A stretch of 64,000 nucleotides of DNA, taken from positions 5,881,251-5,945,250 of the forward strand of contig JALPQD010000115.1 in assembly GCA_023101885.1 (NCBI GenBank), written 5' to 3'. The notes under the pieces are model-generated. The model was given only the letters and a program-made list of their open reading frames with translations, did no database searches and was not told the DNA's origin. Within the stretch, counting starts at the first letter, position 1; each line of letters opens with the position of its first letter. Made by a program: the position numbers and the translations under genes. Below are positions 12,096-24,447 of the stretch, one piece after another. This stretch comes from Typhlomys cinereus. Taxonomy: Eukaryota; Chordata; Mammalia; Rodentia; Platacanthomyidae.

Positions 12096-12150
<55 letters not shown>
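11925..12150 (+). repeat. B2-type SINE lacking its head, with (CA)n tail
   Basis: The body from 'gacctggatttggatcctag' onward matches the window's B2-type family and ends in a long CA run (about 12099-12150). The tRNA-like head is missing. Confidence 0.75.
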
Positions 12151-12154
<4 letters not shown>

Positions 12155-12312
12155 CTCTTTTGATGTACTAATAGTTTTTTTTTTTTTCTGTTAGATAAAG
12201 GTGTGCATGTGTGTGTTTCCATAAAAACCGAGACCTTGCTAGGTGCCAAAGATGAATAAATACTAGCCTCCACCTCCTAGAAGCTTGTGATGTAATCATG
12301 GACTGATGTATT

Positions 12313-12614
12313 TTTTTTTTTTTGGTGTTTATTTTTTATTTTTTTTAATACATTTTTTATTATTATTTCAGCTCATACAAACTTAATGGGTACACCAGTT
12401 CCCTCCCTCCCTCCTCCTCCCCCCGTACCTCCTGCTCCTCCTCCCCACCCCCCTCCCTCCCCATCCCCAGTGCCTCCCACCCCAATTCCCAGAGAGTCCT
12501 TTCTTGTGCATGCCTGATTTTCCTCTGGGCCCTCCTCTCCGATGAAGTACAAGGACCCAGTGGCCTTTCCCTAAACACTTTCCCGTGTTCCCCTTAGGTA
12601 TAGGAACACTGCTG
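12313..12614 (-). mobile_element. 5'-truncated L1 3' end with target-site duplication
   Basis: The reversed poly(A) and G-rich tract (here C-rich) are followed by L1 3'UTR sequence. Perfect 14-base direct repeats 'tggactgatgtatt' at 12299-12312 and 12615-12628 bound the insertion, which is about 300 bp. Confidence 0.85.
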
Positions 12615-12639
12615 TGGACTGATGTATTAAAAAGGCAAT

Positions 12640-12780
12640 TATTGCACTAGAGAGGTGGCTCAACAGTTAATGTATTTGCCACACATGTGTACATGCACAC
12701 ATATGTGCACCTGCAACTATGCACACGTGCCCATACACATATAAATATGCAAATATGCATGCATGCATGCATATCATATA
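12640..12780 (+). repeat. B2-type SINE head plus CA/ATGC-rich tract
   Basis: 'actagagaggtggctcaaca' is the SINE head; the rest is a degenerate CA-rich simple repeat ending in GCAT repeats. Confidence 0.6.
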
Positions 12781-13203
12781 TTAAGAAAGTGAACAAAGGA
12801 AATTACATCCAAGCCTAATTTAGTAATAATAATATTCCTCAATAAAACCTGTGAAGACAGAGGCATGAATAGCTAACTTGTGTATGTATGTTAGGAAGTG
12901 GATAGGATCTAGTTTCTTAGCAATAGGACCCTTACGTACACCCCTGCTCCTTGCCCCTCATATGGTTCTGATTTCAGCTTTGTCTCAGATTAACAAGGAA
13001 GAAAGGGGATTAAGGAAGAGGCTTTGTTATTTTCTTTAAGGTGGAAGTATTCTGATGCTATATATTATTTTTCAAAACCTGCACTCTATTCTGTATTTTT
13101 AGTTGTGCTTTCGTATTTAGCACTTAGCTAGGAAATGGACAGTTTAGCTGGGAATGACTCCGGGCTACACTGTTGGTGTCTTATCTCATTAAAAAGTTTT
13201 GTG

Positions 13204-13265
13204 GGCCAGAGATGTATTTCAGGTGAAGAGCTCTTGACTAGTATGGGTGAACTTTGGTTTCTATC
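13204..13265 (+). repeat. ID-like SINE fragment
   Basis: A short tRNA-like block ('gggccagagatgtatttcag' through 'tctatccctag') resembling rodent ID elements. Confidence 0.4.
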
Positions 13266-13299
13266 CCTAGAACTATGAAAGTTTTGTTTATGGCATATA

Positions 13300-13558
13300 T
13301 TTTTAAAATTTGTGTATTTGTGTTTGTGTCTCTGTTATCACAGGGCACTGTGTGTTCCAGTGGAAGCTTAAAGGTGACTTTAAGACTCATCCTAGACTGC
13401 TCTACCATATTTTTCCTTTGGTCTAGGATTTCCCAGACTCAGCCTTGCAGAACTGGAGGTGCAGGCTGCTGCCATTTTTGGTCTGGGAACTGGGATCCAA
13501 ATTCAGGTCCTTCTGTTTGCAGGCGGAGGTTTAATCCCAGAGTCATCTCTTCAGCCCT
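13300..13558 (-). repeat. B2-type SINE
   Basis: Reversed family body ending with 'agtcatctcttcagcccttt'. The open frame of about 100 residues across it is a SINE artefact. Confidence 0.8.
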
Positions 13559-13759
13559 TTAGTTCTCTTCTTTGGTGACTGACACTTGGTGACATTCTTT
13601 TACTTACTCAAAATAAAGATGAGATTACATTCCTTGAAATGGGCCAGATTCTTCAGTCTTCTGAATCTGGGATTTATGGTCCTCTTATATATCACAAGCC
13701 ATTGTTTTCCTCTACATTTTATCATTTCCCACCTAAAGAAACTAATAGTTAATCTGACA

Positions 13760-14030
13760 AGATTTAGAGTCACCATTGAAATAAGCCTCTGGATGAGCAG
13801 GATCATGCTCACTGGCTGGGGTCATAGGCTGAGGAAAAGAAGATGAGCTGAGCACCACCATTCATTTTTCTACATTTACTGATGGTGGATTCCATGTGAC
13901 AAGCTGTCTCAAACTCCTGGTGCTATGCCTTCCCCACCATGACAGGCCATACCTTGATCTGTGAGTCAAAATTAAATCTTCCCTAAGTTGTTTTTGTTGG
14001 CCATTTTGTCATAAAAAACCAGATGCGCAA
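13760..14030 (+). repeat. MaLR LTR 3' portion (ORR1/MT-type)
   Basis: Contains 'gagctgagcaccaccattca' and 'gccttccccaccatgacagg', then an ATTAAA-type signal and a 3' end matching rodent MaLR LTRs. Confidence 0.65.
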
Positions 14031-15100
14031 GTCAATACTGAAACTGAACTGAAAGGGAGATCAATAGCTCATGTTCTAATGCAGGTTTCAGGCATGAAAT
14101 TTTAGCAGGGCCAACAATTTCTATTTGATGTATTACTTAATGGTCAAAAGAAGATTAAGTATTTTTTCTTAATTACTTTCTTAAACAATTAGAATAATGT
14201 CTTTCTCCATCATCTCATACTCTCTCAAATATCTCTCATAATTTAGTTTCATACTGCTGTTGAATTGATTAATTCCTCCTTTATACACGGTTCAGATACA
14301 TTTTAGTCTCATACCAGTGAATTCATTTTCATCTGGACAACCAAGACTGTAAATTCAATAAAATTAACCTCATTTCACATTTATGATAGTCTAGTCAATT
14401 GTGCATATTTAAATGTCACACATTTTTATTAATGGAAACTTGAACCATTCACAAGATAAACTAAAGACAAGACGCTCTGAATGAAGCTGGGTTTTATTCA
14501 TTGTTCTTCATTTTGATTATATAGTCAATTAAATAAGAATCACACTAATATATTACTTTTCAATAATCCAAAAGGACACTTGTGAGCTTATTTTCTGACA
14601 GCAAGTATTTTGAACATTAGAATTTACTCATCAGAAAAAAATGAGAAAACAGCTTTAGTCTGTCTTAAAGAGTCATGAAGAGTCTAAAGAATTTCAGCCT
14701 GCCTGGATATGCATCAGTTATTTTTTGAGTCCTTGTTCTATTCTTGATTATTAAAACCATAGCTGAAATGGCTTTTGCGTATTCAAATCTAGAATAGAAG
14801 CTTCCCCTTAGTTATATTTTAGGGCTTTAGCAAGTAATATACACAAAGCTTTACAATTTCTCTAAAGAATGCCACAAGATAAGATGAATTATTGTTTGGT
14901 GCTTAAATTTTGAAGTTCTTTTATCTCTTTTCTAATCTACTAAAGTTATGAGTGCTTGTGTGGAAGAAAAGAAATTTTTACAGAAATTGTGACAAATAAT
15001 GAAGTCATGACTAGCAGCCTGGTGGTCAGCAGTTTTCAGAGTTCTAAAAACAAAAGTCTAATATGGGTGGCTAGATACTGAAAACATCTCCACTCTCAAG
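14031..15100. other. AT-rich non-coding stretch
   Basis: I checked both strands for THAP5 exon 3 or other coding homology and found none. No repeat termini recognised. Confidence 0.4.
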
Positions 15101-15101
15101 G

Positions 15102-15540
15102 TCCCTGTGAGAAGGCCAGATGCCAAACCACCCAGACCCAGATACTAGACCACCCAGACCCCCCCAAAGTTGGTTCCAGGAATCTTCCCCCTTCAAGGTC
15201 TCCGAGAAATGTTTTCAGTACGTGCAGATGCTGCCTAAGCCCGCTTGCCCACTCCCCACACAGAACTCGGGGAAATGCTCTCTCTCCTAAGGTCTAGTAC
15301 GTGCAACTATGCCAAACACCACCAAAGCCTTTATATTATTATTGTAACTAACATTATGTAACCTCCCTGCGAGGAGGGTATAAAAGGTGTATGCTTCTTG
15401 AGCTCGGGGTCGTCTCTCCCCCTTGTGTATGGGGCGACCACTGCTCGCTGGAATAAAATCCTCTTGCTTTTGCATCGAACCCGTGTGGGTGAGTATTCTG
15501 TGGGGGTCCGCTTCCTGGCGTAGGGCCATTAGGTCTAACA
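15102..15540 (+). mobile_element. Solo endogenous-retrovirus LTR
   Basis: A promoter-like TATAAAAG at about 15379-15386, an AATAAA at about 15453 in 'ggaataaaatcctcttgc', GC-rich U3-like upstream sequence and a terminal 'gtctaaca' give the layout of a roughly 440 bp retroviral LTR. There is no internal coding sequence. The exact 5' end and target-site duplication are unclear. Confidence 0.65.
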
Positions 15541-15655
15541 CTTGCTGAGCATGTTGGGGCATAGCTGTAAATCCCAGCACATGAAAGGAGCTCCTACACT
15601 AGTCAGTTTGAGGCCAGCGTGGGCTACATGAGACCCTGTCTCACAAAAAAATGTA
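15541..15655 (+). repeat. B1-like SINE
   Basis: 7SL-derived features: 'aaatcccagcac', 'tttgaggccagcgtgggcta' and 'gagaccctgtctcacaaaa'. Confidence 0.75.
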
Positions 15656-16179
15656 AGTTCCGGAAAATTGTCGTACACATAGTTTTTCATTAAATGTCTG
15701 GAGATCAATGACCCTGATGGGGACTTCTGATGATTCACATTTCAGGTTATAAAACCCTATACAGGAGGGAGTGCTGCTTTACTTCAGCTAGACATTGGTA
15801 GCATCACTCTGAGAAAGATTTAAGTAGCGTTATATATACAATATCCAAGTTAATATTTTAGTATAGTCTGTCTGAATAATGTGGCACTAATACATTCATG
15901 AAGCTGCTAATTGGCTAGTAATTTGCTAGCTCTATCAACACAGAGCTAGAAACTAGGATCCAGCAAAATAGTTCTAAAATATGGGTTAGTAGGTATCATT
16001 GTTCATTTCACAAATATTCACAGAACTCTGACACTGTAATGGGAATTGTGCTAGGCAATGAAACTAAAAATACATAAAAGCTTATGCTTTGGGTTATGAA
16101 AACAAGTAAAGGAGCAATGACAATGGGTAATGGAATTAAGTTAAAGGCAGTCAACAGGCTAAACAAGAATTCCAGGATC

Positions 16180-16492
16180 TGAGAGATGACCCAGTAGTAA
16201 TGTAAGCACAAGAATATTTAGATTCTCAGCAACCACGTAAAAATCCAGGTGTGGTGGTGAATGTCTTATCTGGTAACCTTAGCACTGAGGAGGATGACAT
16301 GGGAGGATCTGTGGAGTCTTCTGGCTATCTAGTCTTGTAGAACTGGTAAGCCCCGCATTCATAAAGAGAGCCTGTGTCAAAATATGGGCTGGAGAGAGCA
16401 ACGGAGGAAACACTTCATGCTGACCTCTGGCCTGTGCCTACACCCCACCTCCACACACAATCACATGACACATATACACATACACACACAAT
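16180..16492 (+). repeat. Composite rodent SINE (B1/tRNA-like)
   Basis: A tRNA-like start, a B1-like centre ('ccaggtgtggtggtgaatgt') and a 'ctgacctctggcctgtg' end suggest a composite SINE, followed by a CA-rich tail. Confidence 0.5.
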
Positions 16493-16585
16493 AAAATAAT
16501 GGTTATTATTTTTGAGAGATAATTAAATTATGTTGAGTTTACAGCACTTTCAAATGTGTTTAGAAGTCAGTGTTCTGTAAGCCTT

Positions 16586-16860
16586 GTATGTTAGTCAGCT
16601 CTTAATTACAGTGAGAAAATATCTAAGAAACAGCTTAGAAGAAGGAAAGATTTATTTTGGTCAGTGGTTTCCAAGGGTCCAGTACATGTTTGCTTGTCAT
16701 GAGTCTGAGCCCATAGCGAGGCTGATTATCACAGCAAAGAGCATGCTCCACCAAAGTAGCTCACATCATGGCAGCTGGGAGGAGAAAAGCAGAGGGGAAG
16801 GAGTTAAGGTTCAGTAGGCTTCCCTACTAAAGTTTCCACTACCTCCTAATCGTGTCCAAA
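16586..16860 (-). repeat. MaLR LTR fragment
   Basis: 'ggaaagatttattttggtca' and the 'tcatggcagctgggaggaga' block resemble the antisense of rodent MaLR LTRs. Diverged. Confidence 0.5.
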
Positions 16861-17857
16861 GCTGTTGACAAAGTCTTTAGCACAGGAAACTCCAAATTTA
16901 AACTGTAACTCCTTGTTAGGAAATACTAGTCTTTCATTTCTTGTTCTTCAAGTCAAATCCATCTATATGTGTAGAGTCTTTATGTACTTACTTGTATCAC
17001 AAGATAATGTGCTTAATGAGTGATTTCTAAATTTTGTGCTGGCACCATCTTTTTGACATCACACTGTAGTGAACATGGACTCTGCTCTTTAGTAACCTTG
17101 TTGCCTGACTCCTTTCCTCCAGTTCTATGGCAGCCATAGTGTGCACGCATACAAACACACACACACACACATGCAAACACATTTCACTATCATGTTAAAC
17201 CTCACTTTCTCAACATAAGTGCTCATGCTGTATTTACATTACTTTGGCAAGGAAGATGGAATTATGCCCTCTGATGCAATGGTTTGACCTATGTACACTT
17301 TGTGTCGGTATGTATTTGTTTTCTTTGCATAGTTTTTCTGTGCTTCTCATCAATTCAGTAATACCTAAATTCCGTCCTAAAGGCAGAATTTCTTTCTTTC
17401 TTTTTTTAAAGATTTTTAATGTGTTTGGTAATCAGTTTTCATTTTCCTGAAGAACTCTATTCCTGACTACACTGTCCTGTCTAGGGCTGGTGGCTCTTTA
17501 GGCCTGGAGAGTAGCTGTGGTGCTGGGACTGATCTTTGTCACTAACTTTTCTTTTGCTTCTTTTCTGTTTTAAATTCCACTTTTCCTATCTCTTTGTCTA
17601 GATCAATTGGATGATAAATTATCACTTAGGGGATTACTGCAGAAATTAATTTTCTTGAATTCCTTGACGGCCTTTACTTTAATACATTTTACAATTCTTG
17701 CTTAGAAAGGGTAGAGAGGAGGTTCTTTTTCGAGACCTTAATCTAAAGAATTCTACTTTGGAAATTCTTCCCCCTTAGAATATTCAGATCAGTATCATTT
17801 GTGTTCTTGTTTACATTGCAGCTGTTAAGAAGTACAAAGTAATTTTAAAATTTTTTA

Positions 17858-18150
17858 ATTTCTGTGTGTGTGTGTGTGTGTGTACCAGAGGGCATTATGT
17901 GTTCCTGTGGAGACCCAAGGGTGACTCCAGAAATCATCCTGGATTGCTTCTACCTCCTTTTTGTTTTTCTCCGCTCCTATCTGCTCTGGGTTGGCTCCAT
18001 CAACCAGGGCACAAAGTGCAGGCTGCTGCCATTTCTACCTGGAGGATCCCAACTCAGGTCCTTCTGCCTGGGAAGCAGAATCGGATCCCAACTCAGGTCC
18101 TTCTGCCTGGGAAGCAGAATCAGAACCCCTGAGCCATCTCTCCAGCCCTT
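17858..18150 (-). repeat. B2-type SINE with 39-bp tandem duplication
   Basis: Complete reversed SINE ending 'gagccatctctccagccc'. A 39-base segment beginning GGATCCCAACTCAGG is present twice, exactly, at 18044-18082 and 18083-18121. This duplicates part of the tRNA-related region and lengthens the spurious open frames here. Confidence 0.85.
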
Positions 18151-18399
18151 CATCTGTTTTTAAGCTTGGATCTCATTTTGCTGTTTGCTCCTGTGTTTGT
18201 CTCCAGGGTAGCTGGAACTACAAGTGTATATCACCTGCCCAGTGGAAATCTTTCTATTCTAAACTCATGACTCTGCTTTTCTTCTTGTTGAAAAGTCTAC
18301 AAGAACTTCCTTCCTGTTACAATCGCTTTGTTTTTAAATATTGCACCTTGATGAGTTCCTATTTTTATTCACTGTTGCACGTATATGGTGGGTCATTCT

Positions 18400-19000
18400 A
18401 GTGGTGATACATGATTTATTTTATAAAATTTTCCTGCGTTATCTCTTTCACTATTTTTTATGCTCTACTTTTTTCTTTTCACTTTTCTAGAAATGCCTAT
18501 TTTTGGTTATTGAGTCCCCTGGATATTCTGTTGTACATTGTGTGACGACAGACTATACATATTATGGTGGTCCCATAAAATTATAATGAAAATAATCTTA
18601 TTGCCTAGTGATGAAACCATGAAACACTGTAGTATACTGCAATGCCTTCATGGTTTTGGCAATACTGGTGTGAACAAACTTCATTGGTAGTCCTATAAAT
18701 TGTAACATGTAATTATGTACATATCTGTAGTATTATATACTCAATACTGATGATAAATGACTATATTGCTGGCTTCTTCATTTATTACACTGTTTTTTCA
18801 CGATTTTAGAGTGGATTCCTCTCCTAACTGAAAGTTATTCACTGTAAAAATCACATGCTGTGCTCTGCTAGCAGCAACCTCATACACTCAGGTCTACTGT
18901 ATCCCATGAGATGAAATGACACAAAAGGTCGCATAGAATAACTGACCTATCATCTAGGTTTGGATAAGTATACTGTATGATGTTCATAAAATAATGATGA
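18400..19000. other. AT-rich non-coding stretch
   Basis: No gene or repeat recognised; includes 'tattatggtggtcccataaa', which may be an ancient repeat remnant. Confidence 0.35.
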
Positions 19001-19049
19001 AATCGAGTAATGATGTGGCTTCTAAGAACGTATGTCATCAAGCAGCAAA

Positions 19050-19460
19050 CGATCATTATAGCTTTCTAGAGCTTTCACAGACTGGGTGGCTTAAAGAGCA
19101 CAAATTCATTTTCTCACTGTTCTGGAAACCAAAATCAAGATGTTCTCATGGCTGGGTTCTCCTGACACTTCTGTCTTGTTGAAGGCTGTTTTCAATGTCC
19201 TCACATGGTCTTTCCTCTCTATGCTCTACCGTCCCTAGTATCTCTCTAGTATCTCTATGTCTAAACTAATTGAATTACATAGGTCTCACGTTGGTCCCAC
19301 ATATTTGGGACTGGGTTTTCCCTAATGGACTCACTTTAACCTAATGCCATCTTTTGCAGTACCTGTCTCCAAATGCAGTCATAATCTGGTTAGTGGAGTC
19401 AGGAATTCAGCATATGAATTTGGGGAGGACATATTTCAGTTCAGAACCCTGAAGAGACTT
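19050..19460 (+). repeat. Ancient mammalian interspersed repeat
   Basis: 'actgggtggcttaaagagca', 'ctcactgttctggaaacc' and 'cagtcataatctggttagtg' belong to a widespread old mammalian repeat that I recognise but cannot name with certainty. Confidence 0.5.
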
Positions 19461-20218
19461 AACTTGGATCTTTTACTTTCTACTTGTTCTGATTCCTTTT
19501 GTTTTAGTCTTTGGCAAATTTCTTTCCCTTTAACTTTTTAGCTTTCATCAACTTCTTATTTCTAATACAATATTTTAAATTATTAAAACTTTTTATTTCT
19601 CCACTAAAAAGAATCTGTTTTTGTTTCTAAGAATGCAAGGTAATCTCTGCTCAGTAAAATAATTGATTATAACTGATTTCTTTCCACTAAATTTTCTTCT
19701 GCCTGTATAATCTGCTGTCTCCAAGGTTCTAACTTCCATTTATTTTGGCCATTGCTATTGTCTGAATGCCTTCCACTAAATTCATATTTGGCAATTTAAT
19801 CCGTTGTGCAACATCACTGAGAAGAAAAGCGTGTTTTGAGAGTTGTTAGGTCAGACTGGCTCTGTCCTCATGAAAGGATTAAAGACACTGCAAGAAAGAC
19901 TCGTGAGAATAGGATACAGCAAGAAAGCCCTCAGCAGATGCTGGTCTTGCCCACGTCTTGCCCTGAGTCCAGAACAGTGAGAAGTTACTTCCTGTTGTTA
20001 CCAAGTGCCCACTCTCAGACATTCTTTTAGAGCAGCACACAATAGGCTCAGCTAATGCCTTTAATACTGTCTCCTTAATTGTCATCTGGTGGATTACTTA
20101 AAAGTTGCTGAGCCTTATACTAACAAAGGCAACTTAACTTATCCCCAGGTTTTACCACATAGCACTGCTTCTCAACCTTTTGCTAGTCATTAAAATATAG
20201 ATGTCCAGTATAGTCAGA

Positions 20219-20240
20219 TTGACTGACTGACTGACTGAGT
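20219..20240. repeat. (GACT)n short tandem repeat
   Basis: Five near-perfect GACT units around 20220-20239. Confidence 0.8.
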
Positions 20241-20469
20241 CAGATTTTCAGAGAGTGAGGTCCAAACAATTAAAAAACCTTAAAATTTCTCACATGCTTT
20301 TAATGTAGTAAAGGCTAAGGTTCACTTCTGTAAAATGGCTTAGCTGGGCCTGGATGGAATTCACAATATTTTCTGATCTCTTGAACTTGTTAAATTCTCT
20401 ACAGAAAACTCATTAGTCCTATTCCTGAATGGTATAAATACAGTTGCAGGGTTCATGAAGTTGTATGGG

Positions 20470-20850
20470 ACCCTCGAGTCAGGAGCTGCCTTAATCTCAT
20501 AACCTGCTGCTGCAATAAACACCTGACCCAAACAACATAGGGGAGAAAAGGATTTCATTCAGCTCATAGCCCCAGGTTTCAGTCTGTGATGGCATCAGGA
20601 GCCAAAGGGATTGGTCATATCATGCTCACAGGAAGAGTAAATGGCAAGGAAGAATTGCGTGCCATCTCCCTTTATCCATTCACCTAGACAATGGTCCCAA
20701 ATATTTAATTGGCTTTTCCCATGTCAGTTTTGTGACAGTCCCATATAAGGTTGCCCACTGGCATGCCATAATGGGTCAGTTTTTCACAAGTGTGTCCTGG
20801 GGACTCCTCTTCTAGGTGTCAGGTTGACATTTGAAACTAGCCATCACAGG
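20470..20850 (-). repeat. MaLR-type LTR
   Basis: Reads on the - strand from 'tgtgatggctagtttcaaat' through 'tgtcaacctgacacctag', which is the rodent MaLR start. It extends about 380 bp. Confidence 0.6.
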
Positions 20851-21112
20851 CCCACTCCTGTGACCATAATGTTGGCATCTATTTGTCATCTTTTAAAGGT
20901 ATTGCCTCTCACCACTGTTGTATTGGGGATTAAGCTTCCAATTCATAAACTGTAGGGAACTTTGGGAGCTGGGCATATGAAGAGTTAATTAGCTGTGAAA
21001 GCCAAGTTAATAATTGTTATTATAATATAAAATTGAATTTGCTATGGAAGGATGAGTTATGCTTCTCCCTGTATCTCTTATTCTCTTTAAAAATTTTTAA
21101 AAAATTTATTCA

Positions 21113-21388
21113 CGTGTATAGGTGTCTGTGTGTATGCCTGTGTGTCCGTGTGTATCAGAGGGCATTACATGTGCCTGTGGAGGTCCAAAGGTGACTTCAG
21201 GAACTATCCTGGATTGCTGCTGTCTCCTTTTTGCTTTACTTTGGGATTTCCCAGGTTCAGCCTTCCAGAGTCAGAAGTGTAGGCTGCTGCCATTTTGGTC
21301 TGGGGTTTTTATGTGGGACCTGAGATCTGAACTCAGCCCCTTCTGCTTGTGAGGCAGTCTTAATCCCTGAGCCATATCTCCAGCCCTC
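21113..21388 (-). repeat. B2-type SINE
   Basis: Reversed body with terminal 'gagccatatctccagccc'; older than the neighbouring copy at 21620. Confidence 0.85.
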
Positions 21389-21619
21389 TTACCCTCTCTC
21401 TACTATGGGATTATGTGACAAGATGCCAGCATCTGAAGTATGGACTTTCCGGCCTCTAGACGTGTGAGCAAACTGATTTCTGCTTCTTTTATTTCAGATA
21501 TGCTATCATAGCAACATAAATATACTAAAATATATGATCTGGGATTTATGTTGCCATTTTATGCTTTATTTTTAATAAAATATTTTGTAGTAATGCACAC
21601 AAGGAGTTAGGAAATTTTT

Positions 21620-21913
21620 TTTTAATTTTTTTAATTATTATTATTTATTCAACTGTGTGCATATGTGTGTGTACGTGCCCACGTGTGTCTGTGTGTGTGT
21701 GTATGTGTGTGTAGAACCACGGACGAATTCGCGAACCACCATGGACGCCTCCACTTCCTTCTGCCCCGGGATTCACAGGCTCCGCCCTACCAGGACCAGA
21801 AGCGCAGGCCGCCCCCGCTTCCGCCTGGCGTTTATACATGGGATCTGGGATCCGAACTCAGGACCTCCTGCCTGCAAGGCGGAGGCTTAACCCTTGAGCC
21901 ACCTCTCCAGCCC
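21620..21913 (-). repeat. Young B2-type SINE with perfect target-site duplication
   Basis: Near-consensus copy of the lineage-specific family ('acctctccagccc' end). It is flanked by the perfect 19-base direct repeat 'aaggagttaggaaattttt' at 21601-21619 and 21914-21932, so the insertion is recent. Confidence 0.9.
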
Positions 21914-22204
21914 AAGGAGTTAGGAAATTTTTATTAGCTGTAGAGATTTTTTTCATATGTGCAGGTCTATGGATGATATGGACTAAAAATCAAAATAGAG
22001 AAAGGAAGCCCTAATAGAATTGACAGACTACAGAAATTAAAATTAATGTAGGTTCACTATAAGCAAGCCTATGTCAAGTCTATCTAAAGAAATGGGATTA
22101 GGAACACTGTAAACCATTCCATGAAAATTGATAGTACTACAAGATGCCATGTTTTTCCTATTAATAGAATCCAGGGCAGAGAAATGACCATGGAAAGCAA
22201 TTTA

Positions 22205-22500
22205 AATACTATATCAAGAATTTGCTGTGTGTGTGTGTGTGCCCGTTCGAGTGTGTGTCTGTGTCTGCGTATGCATTTGTTCAGGTATGTATGTGTGTGC
22301 GTACGCATAAAGGGTATGGATTGGATTAGACCAGCAAGCCAATGAGTCTCCAGGGATCCACCTGTCTCTCTTTCCCCTGCACTGGGATTATAAATATGTG
22401 CCACCATGCCAGGCTTTTTAATATGGGTTTTGGGGATTGAACTCAGGTCTTCATGTTCGTGTGGCAAGCATTTTAGTACCTGAGCCATCTTCGAAGCCCC
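22205..22500 (-). repeat. (TG)n tract and B1/tRNA-like SINE
   Basis: A TG-rich run precedes a reversed SINE with 'gccaccatgccaggc', 'gggattgaactcaggtctt' and 'gagccatcttcgaagcccc'. Confidence 0.6.
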
Positions 22501-22959
22501 TGGATTCTTTGATAAGCCTCGTTATGTACACCACTTATCCATCTATTTAGTTACATTTCTCTAAAGTGCTCTGCTGCCTTTCCCTTTCTGATTCTAGAAC
22601 TAGCCTTTTCTCTTTATCTCAGTATCTAACTTTCTCACTCTTGGTCAGACAGATTTTTAAAATAAAACACAATAAATTGCTTTGTTCCCAGTGTTCTAGA
22701 CTTGATATGTAATTAGATTCTATTTTATACATTTCTAGAGTATATACCTGTCTCTAATACATATACAAAGCTCCACTGCATTATTGGGATATGCATATGC
22801 TGACTTTTGAACTGTGAAGCATGTTTTCCCATGTCAGAATGCAGAGATGCTACCAAGTTACTATTTTAAATGGTCAAACTTGTTTATTGTTTAGAGAGAT
22901 AGAGCTTGTGGAAGGTTTTACAGAAATGGCCAACAACAACATGGACTGCAGAGGCAATA

Positions 22960-23270
22960 CAGATGGAAATTGTTTTAGTTACCTATTGCTGCCTAGTTGT
23001 CCATCTCAAAATTACTGGCTTAAAACAAGCAGCTTACTCTCAGTTTTTATTAAGGATGAAGGAAGTTCATTGTTGGACAGCTTGTCTTGGCTGCATCTGG
23101 CCACATTTAAGGCAGCTGACATATTGGGATCAGCTGTCATATTCTTTGGAGCCTTCGTGGCATGACTTTTGAAGTATGACCTCACAGGGATAGTTTTACA
23201 CAGCATCTGGCCTTCTAAGATGAAGAGATCCAAAAGGACATGGAGGATGCCAGGCCAACAAAGAGCTATG
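22960..23270 (+). repeat. Ancient interspersed repeat
   Basis: 'ttacctattgctgcctag' and 'attactggcttaaaacaag' match the same old repeat class as 19050-19460. Diverged. Confidence 0.45.
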
Positions 23271-23472
23271 TTTGGATTGCCAGTGTTACTTTTACTATAA
23301 TTCTACTGGTCTAATTGGTCATAGAACCTATTCAGACAGAAAGGGGTAGAAATAACTCCATCTCTTGATAAAGGAACAACAAGGATATATTACAGAAAAG
23401 CCTACATCTAATCAAAGAGAAATTGTCATCATAACATGAAAAGACAAATGCTATTGCATTATTGCAAAACAA

Positions 23473-23592
23473 AACCCAAGTCAGGTATGGTACATGCCTG
23501 TCTCTAATTCCAGCACTGAGAGACTGAGGCAGGACGACTGTCAAGTTGGAGGTTATTCTGGGCTACAGTAAGGCCCCACCTAAAAACAAAAC
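23473..23592 (+). repeat. B1-like SINE
   Basis: 'caggtatggtacatgcctgt', 'attccagcactgagagactg' and 'ctgggctacagtaag' are B1 landmarks. Confidence 0.75.
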
Positions 23593-23809
23593 ATACAAGT
23601 CCCATACAAATGGAGAGTAAATAATTTTGACTGAAATAGGGATAATAGCTCATCAATGTAGAAGATGATTCTGACAGACCAGCTGAGTTTAGAGAATAAA
23701 GCAAGTACAAAGCAGACCCAGGACAGATACCCATCTAGGATGTTTGGGAAGAGCTAAGAAACCTGGTGTGGGAGGAACTATGAGAGAAAGAAAATCTCAG
23801 ACCAGATTT

Positions 23810-24092
23810 TTCTGGCATGTATAGGTGTGAATGTCTGTGTGTGTGTAGCTGTTTGTAGGAGAGGAAACTGTGTTTGCCTATGGAGGCCCAACTGTGACTT
23901 TGGAAATCATTCTGGATTTCTTTACCTCCTTATTGCTTTGCTCTGGGATTTCCCAGGCTGTGTCCTCTAGGACTGAAAGTGAAAGATACTATCATTTCCG
24001 CTGGAGTTTTTATGTGGGATCTGGGATCTGAACTCAGGTCCTTTTGCATGCAAGGCAGAGGTCTAACCCCTGAGTCATCTCTTTAGCCCCTA
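23810..24092 (-). repeat. B2-type SINE
   Basis: Reversed copy ending 'gagtcatctctttagcccc'. The next copy begins about 85 bases downstream. Confidence 0.8.
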
Positions 24093-24174
24093 TGTTAATT
24101 TTAATAATATAATGCATATATACACAAGTTTTATCTTGTTTTTAAACTGCTTAATTTTTTAGTTTTTAAAAATT

Positions 24175-24447
24175 CATTTGTGTGTTATGTGTGTGTGTGT
24201 CTGTGTGTGTATCAGAGGGCACTGTATGTCCCTGTGGAAGACCAAGGGCAACTTCAGGAATCATCCTGGATTGCTTCTATCTCTTTTTTGCTTCACTCTG
24301 GAATTCCCAGGCTCTACCCAATAGGTTTGGAAGTGCAGGCCACTGCTGTTTCTGCCTGGCATTTTTACGTGTGGGACCTGGGATCTGAACTTAGTACCTT
24401 CTGCTTTTGAGGCAGTCTTAATCCCTAAGCCATCTCTCCAGCCCTTA
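24175..24447 (-). repeat. B2-type SINE
   Basis: Reversed copy with TG-rich tail and terminal 'agccatctctccagccc'. Confidence 0.85.

Noticed and set aside
15076..15220. 12-base inverted repeat 'tactgaaaacat' / 'atgttttcagta' around the LTR start
   Set aside because: Long loop and short arms; likely chance within or beside the LTR.
20930..20990. 'tttgggagctggg' as a possible THAP5 exon 3 match
   Set aside because: Only about 12 bases agree with the remembered exon and the flanks do not.
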